From an uncultured Ruminococcus sp. (GTDB taxonomy: Bacteria; Bacillota; Clostridia; Oscillospirales; Ruminococcaceae): DNA of 18,689 bases. The notes beneath the pieces are model-generated. The model did no database searches and was not told the DNA's origin. It worked only from the letters and a program-made list of their open reading frames with translations. The DNA lies in NCBI GenBank assembly GCA_902464115.1, contig CABQIF010000030.1, forward strand, positions 1-18,689. Reading direction: 5' to 3'. The position numbers and the translations under genes are program-made. Positions within the stretch are counted from its first letter, which is position 1, and each line of letters opens with the position of its first letter. Positions 16,248 to 18,689 of this stretch are shown one piece after another.

Positions 16248-16487
16248 ATGTGGGTTCGTACACAAAATGAAGATGCCCTCTATCATGTCGCTGCGGTACG
16301 GGCAGTAAAAATGATTTCAGAACGCACTTATTCCGTCATTGGCATCCTGCTGGGTGCAGATACATCGGAAACTGTTGTTCTGGGCGAATATAAAGATTAT
16401 GCCACTGCAAAGGCAGAGGTCGATCACATGGATGCACTTCTTATGGAAGGCACTTCCTCTGTTTATCATATGACAAAAGAAAACTAA
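16248..16487 (+). CDS. Small conserved-type protein of unknown function (79 aa)
   Basis: Acidic, soluble-looking protein of 79 residues that begins MWVRTQNEDALYHV, followed by a short beta-type segment (YSVIGILLG), VLGEYKDYATAKAEVDHMDAL (helix) and a VYHM end. The MW(I/V)R(S/T)Q opening and LGEY-helix pattern recall small proteins of unknown function that are common in Clostridia; that match is from memory and no function is implied. ATG 16248 follows GAGAGGGG and lies 15 bases after the glf stop, so it is cotranscribed. It has no signal peptide, membrane segment or catalytic motif that I can see. Coding is supported by the ribosome binding site, operon position and a frame free of stops, but it is short. 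Confidence 0.75.
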   Translation: MWVRTQNEDALYHVAAVRAVKMISERTYSVIGILLGADTSETVVLGEYKDYATAKAEVDHMDALLMEGTSSVYHMTKEN

Positions 16488-16492
16488 ACGAT

Positions 16493-16539
16493 ACAACGCC
16501 GTCTTTTCCTGTGAATTGCATGGGGAAAGACGGTATTGT
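16493..16539 (+). terminator. Hairpin after the small gene, possible partial terminator
   Basis: CCGTCTTTTCC (16499-16509) pairs with GGGAAAGACGG (16523-16533) over 11 bp with one G-U pair, and ACAA/TTGT extends the stem outward (16493-16496, 16536-16539). No T run follows, so it may only reduce read-through or protect the upstream mRNA. The rest of the gap to 16644 has another perfect 8-bp inverted repeat, ATTGGAAT/ATTCCAAT (16545-16552, 16601-16608), and no convincing promoter. Confidence 0.45.
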
Positions 16540-16644
16540 TCCATATTGGAATCAGAATGTCACAATTCCCCTATGAAATCGCCATGATTTTCTGATTTCC
16601 ATTCCAATTGCAAACAATCTTCCTGACAAAAAAGGAGTTTATTT

Positions 16645-17412
16645 ATGATAAAGACACTGAAACAACATCAGTTTTTGTTTCGGGAACTGGTCAAGCGAGA
16701 TTTCCGACAAAAATATAAAAAGACAACCCTTGGTTTCATCTGGAGCATTCTCAATCCACTGGCAGAATTTCTGGTGTTGATGTTGATTTTTAAAACCTTG
16801 TTCAGCAGAAATACCCCCCATTATACCATTTATATGTTGGTGGGTATTCTAACTTACAGCTATTATAGCAACGCCTCTCAAACCGGTATGCAGTCTTTTT
16901 TAGGCAATGCTGGCATCATTCAAAAAATCAAAGTTCCAACTTGGATTTTTCCACTTTCTAAAAATGTATCTGCTCTGTTTAACTTTTTCATTACGCTGAT
17001 TCTATTGATTCCGTTTATGATTTATGACCACATGGGGTTTACCTGGAAACTCGTCTTTCTCATTTATCCCATTGTTCTAATGTTTTTCTTTAATCTCGGT
17101 GTTAGTCTGATTCTCGCTTCGCTTTATGTCTTTTTTAAAGATATTCAGTATTTTTACAACATTTTCTGTCGCCTGCTCTACTTTTGCTGTGCCGTATTCT
17201 GGTACGATACTTCTATGTCAGCAACTGCACAGAAAATTCTGCACATCAATCCCATCTATGATTTCATCTATTATTCTCGTATGGTCATCATCCACAAACA
17301 AATTCCAACGCTATTTGACCATCTGGTTCTATTGGGCTATACAATCTTATTCTTAGGACTGGGCATTCTCATCTACCGCTGCAACAAAGACAAATTTGTC
17401 TACTACTTATAA
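16645..17412 (+). CDS. wzm: Polysaccharide ABC exporter permease (Wzm type)
   Basis: Integral membrane subunit of an ABC-2-type exporter for lipid-linked polysaccharides (Wzm/RfbA/TagG family). The 255-residue length fits. The amphipathic start RDFRQKYKKTTLGFIWSILNP (18-38) is the family hallmark, followed by about six hydrophobic segments (near 37-55, 62-80, 108-127, 135-160, 170-187, 225-243). The ATG at 16645 follows AAAAAAGGAG. It lies 157 bases after the small gene and 12 bases before the ATPase gene, which it must pair with. It would move the finished galactofuranose-containing chain on its undecaprenyl carrier across the cytoplasmic membrane. Leucine and phenylalanine codons are more AT-rich than in glf. 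Confidence 0.95.
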   Translation: MIKTLKQHQFLFRELVKRDFRQKYKKTTLGFIWSILNPLAEFLVLMLIFKTLFSRNTPHYTIYMLVGILTYSYYSNASQTGMQSFLGNAGIIQKIKVPTWIFPLSKNVSALFNFFITLILLIPFMIYDHMGFTWKLVFLIYPIVLMFFFNLGVSLILASLYVFFKDIQYFYNIFCRLLYFCCAVFWYDTSMSATAQKILHINPIYDFIYYSRMVIIHKQIPTLFDHLVLLGYTILFLGLGILIYRCNKDKFVYYL

Positions 17413-17424
17413 GGAGAAACGAAT

Positions 17425-18689
17425 ATGGAACCGATTATTGATGCATCTCACGTCTATATTCGCTACCTGCTGGGCGATTTCCGAGATATCGGACTAAAAG
17501 AATGGACGATTCAAAAAGTCAAGCGAGAACGGCGTGTGGAAAGCCGCTGGTCGGTGGAAGATGTTTCTTTCACACTGGAAAAAGGTGATTTTCTAGGTAT
17601 CATTGGTGCAAATGGTGCTGGGAAATCTACCATCTTAAAAGCAATCTGCGGCATTCTGCCACCTGCCAAGGGAAGCATTCAAGTCAACGGAAATATCAGT
17701 GCCCTGCTGGAGTTGGGAACGGGTTTTGATGGCGACTTGAACCTCATCGAAAATATTTATATGCGTGGTGCTTTACTGGGATATGAAAAGGATTTCATCA
17801 CGGAACGCATTGATGAAATCATTGAATTTGCAGAGCTGAAAGAATTTCAGTTTTACAAGTACAAGCAGCTTTCCAGCGGTATGCGTTCCCGTCTGGCATT
17901 TGCCATTGCCTGTATGGTTGACCCGGAAATCTTAATTCTGGATGAAGTGTTATCCGTTGGAGATGGCGGTTTCCGAAGAAAAAGCGAACAGAAAATGATG
18001 GAAGTCATTCAGGGCGGTGCAACCACTTTATTTGTCAGCCACTCTGTCGCTCAGATGAAACGACTGTGCAACAAAGTGCTTTGGTTGGACATGGGCAAAC
18101 AAATTGCCTTTGCCAAAAATAAAGAGGAGTCCGTAAAAATTCTGAACTGCTATAGCAACTACATGAAAGAACGGGCAATCAATCCAACTGCTAAACCTGT
18201 TTTAACACCGCCTGCTCCTGCAAAAAAGCCTGTGAAACCAGCTTCAGCGAAAAAGCCAGCTGCAAAACCTACGCCTGTCGCAAAACCACAAAAACGCTTG
18301 GCTTCTGATATTCAATATGAGATTTACGCAAAAGCCTATATTGCAATCTTAAATGAAATGGTGTTACACCCGGAAACAGTTGACCAGTTCAAGGCATATT
18401 TTCAGGATAAACATATCACCCACCTTGCCATCTACGGCGAAAGCATGGTATTGAAAACCATTACTGTTCTGCTGAAAGAGGCTGGCGTTTCTGTTGATTA
18501 CCTACTGGAAAATGGAAAGAAATCCAGTCCCTATGCAAAGACCATTTACCATCGAAACATTCAGAAATATCCGGATACGCAATGTATTCTTATCGGTGAT
18601 ATACGATTTGAACCGCAGATTCTTGAAAAAGTGAAAAAGTGTACCGATATTCCAGTTGTTACGATTTCTGAAGCGATGCACTACAAAAA
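17425..18689 (+). CDS. wzt: Polysaccharide ABC exporter ATPase (Wzt type) with extended C-terminus, incomplete
   Basis: ATP-binding partner of the permease. At least 421 residues are visible and the frame runs off the window end without a stop. Residues 40-250 are the ATPase domain: Walker A GANGAGKST (61-69), signature LSSGM (149-153, a common Wzt variant of LSGGQ), Walker B with ILILDEV (169-175) and H206. The N-terminal lead with a long insert before the ATPase (YIRYLLGDF...KEW) is typical of Wzt/TagH. Residues 254-290 are a Pro/Ala/Lys-rich linker. Residues about 292-421 resemble a Rossmann-type half (HLAIYGESMVLKTITVLLK...VDYLLENG, then a CILIGD strand) and not the beta-sandwich sugar-binding domain seen in some Wzt proteins. 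ATG 17425 follows AAGGAG. Confidence 0.94.
   Translation, partial: MEPIIDASHVYIRYLLGDFRDIGLKEWTIQKVKRERRVESRWSVEDVSFTLEKGDFLGIIGANGAGKSTILKAICGILPPAKGSIQVNGNISALLELGTGFDGDLNLIENIYMRGALLGYEKDFITERIDEIIEFAELKEFQFYKYKQLSSGMRSRLAFAIACMVDPEILILDEVLSVGDGGFRRKSEQKMMEVIQGGATTLFVSHSVAQMKRLCNKVLWLDMGKQIAFAKNKEESVKILNCYSNYMKERAINPTAKPVLTPPAPAKKPVKPASAKKPAAKPTPVAKPQKRLASDIQYEIYAKAYIAILNEMVLHPETVDQFKAYFQDKHITHLAIYGESMVLKTITVLLKEAGVSVDYLLENGKKSSPYAKTIYHRNIQKYPDTQCILIGDIRFEPQILEKVKKCTDIPVVTISEAMHYK

Noticed and set aside
15090..16286. 398-codon open frame on the - strand opposite glf
   Set aside because: It is fully antisense to an unmistakable glf with all catalytic motifs, has no ribosome binding site, and its translation matches no recognised family. 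It is a shadow of strong codon bias.
1..18689. CRISPR arrays, tRNA or rRNA genes, insertion sequences, phage attachment sites
   Set aside because: I looked for regularly spaced repeats, cloverleaf-type sequences, transposase motifs and flanking duplications and saw none.

Overview
The window looks like chromosomal DNA from a low- to mid-GC Gram-positive anaerobe of the Clostridia, most likely Ruminococcus-like (Oscillospiraceae). The grounds are a type-I-like dockerin in a secreted protein, strong AGGAGG-type ribosome binding sites, consensus sigma-A promoters (TTGACA-17/18-TATAAT), and glycan genes built from ferredoxin/FrhB modules. The species is inferred from content only.

Positions 1-4145 are housekeeping plus one accessory gene, all on the + strand: uppP (145-1005) with its own promoter and terminator; an XRE-family regulator (1146-1598) from a second promoter; tgt (1623-2753); and, 2 bases later, a secreted protein (2756-4090) with a dockerin in the middle flanked by two copies of an unknown domain. 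A bidirectional terminator (4100-4143) separates this block from a convergent operon.

Positions 4161-18689 are a cell-surface polysaccharide locus arranged as two divergent operons around a 550-base control region (9960-10509). The leftward operon encodes a polysaccharide pyruvyl transferase (PPT)-like protein with lost signature residues (9959-8802), a GlfT2-like galactofuranosyltransferase (8786-6876), and a PPT + ferredoxin/FrhB + beta-rich fusion (6854-4161, TTG start). The rightward operon encodes a second GlfT2-like transferase (10510-12351), a ferredoxin/FrhB + PPT + ILEI-like fusion with the domains in the opposite order (12355-15099), UDP-galactopyranose mutase glf (15126-16232), a 79-residue unknown protein (16248-16487), and the Wzm/Wzt-type ABC exporter (16645-17412; 17425 to the window end, incomplete).

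Working model (inference): Glf makes UDP-galactofuranose; the two GlfT2-like enzymes build a galactofuranose-containing chain on a lipid carrier; the PPT/FrhB fusions modify it, perhaps with pyruvate ketals, using a redox module of unknown role; Wzm/Wzt exports it. The gene set recalls mycobacterial galactan assembly (glf, glfT1/glfT2 and the Rv3781/Rv3783 exporter). The most notable points are the mirrored duplication with swapped domain order, the non-canonical PPT paralogue, the added C-terminal domains on the fusions and on Wzt, and a possible attenuator in the leader of the rightward operon. I saw no tRNA, rRNA, CRISPR array or insertion sequence.
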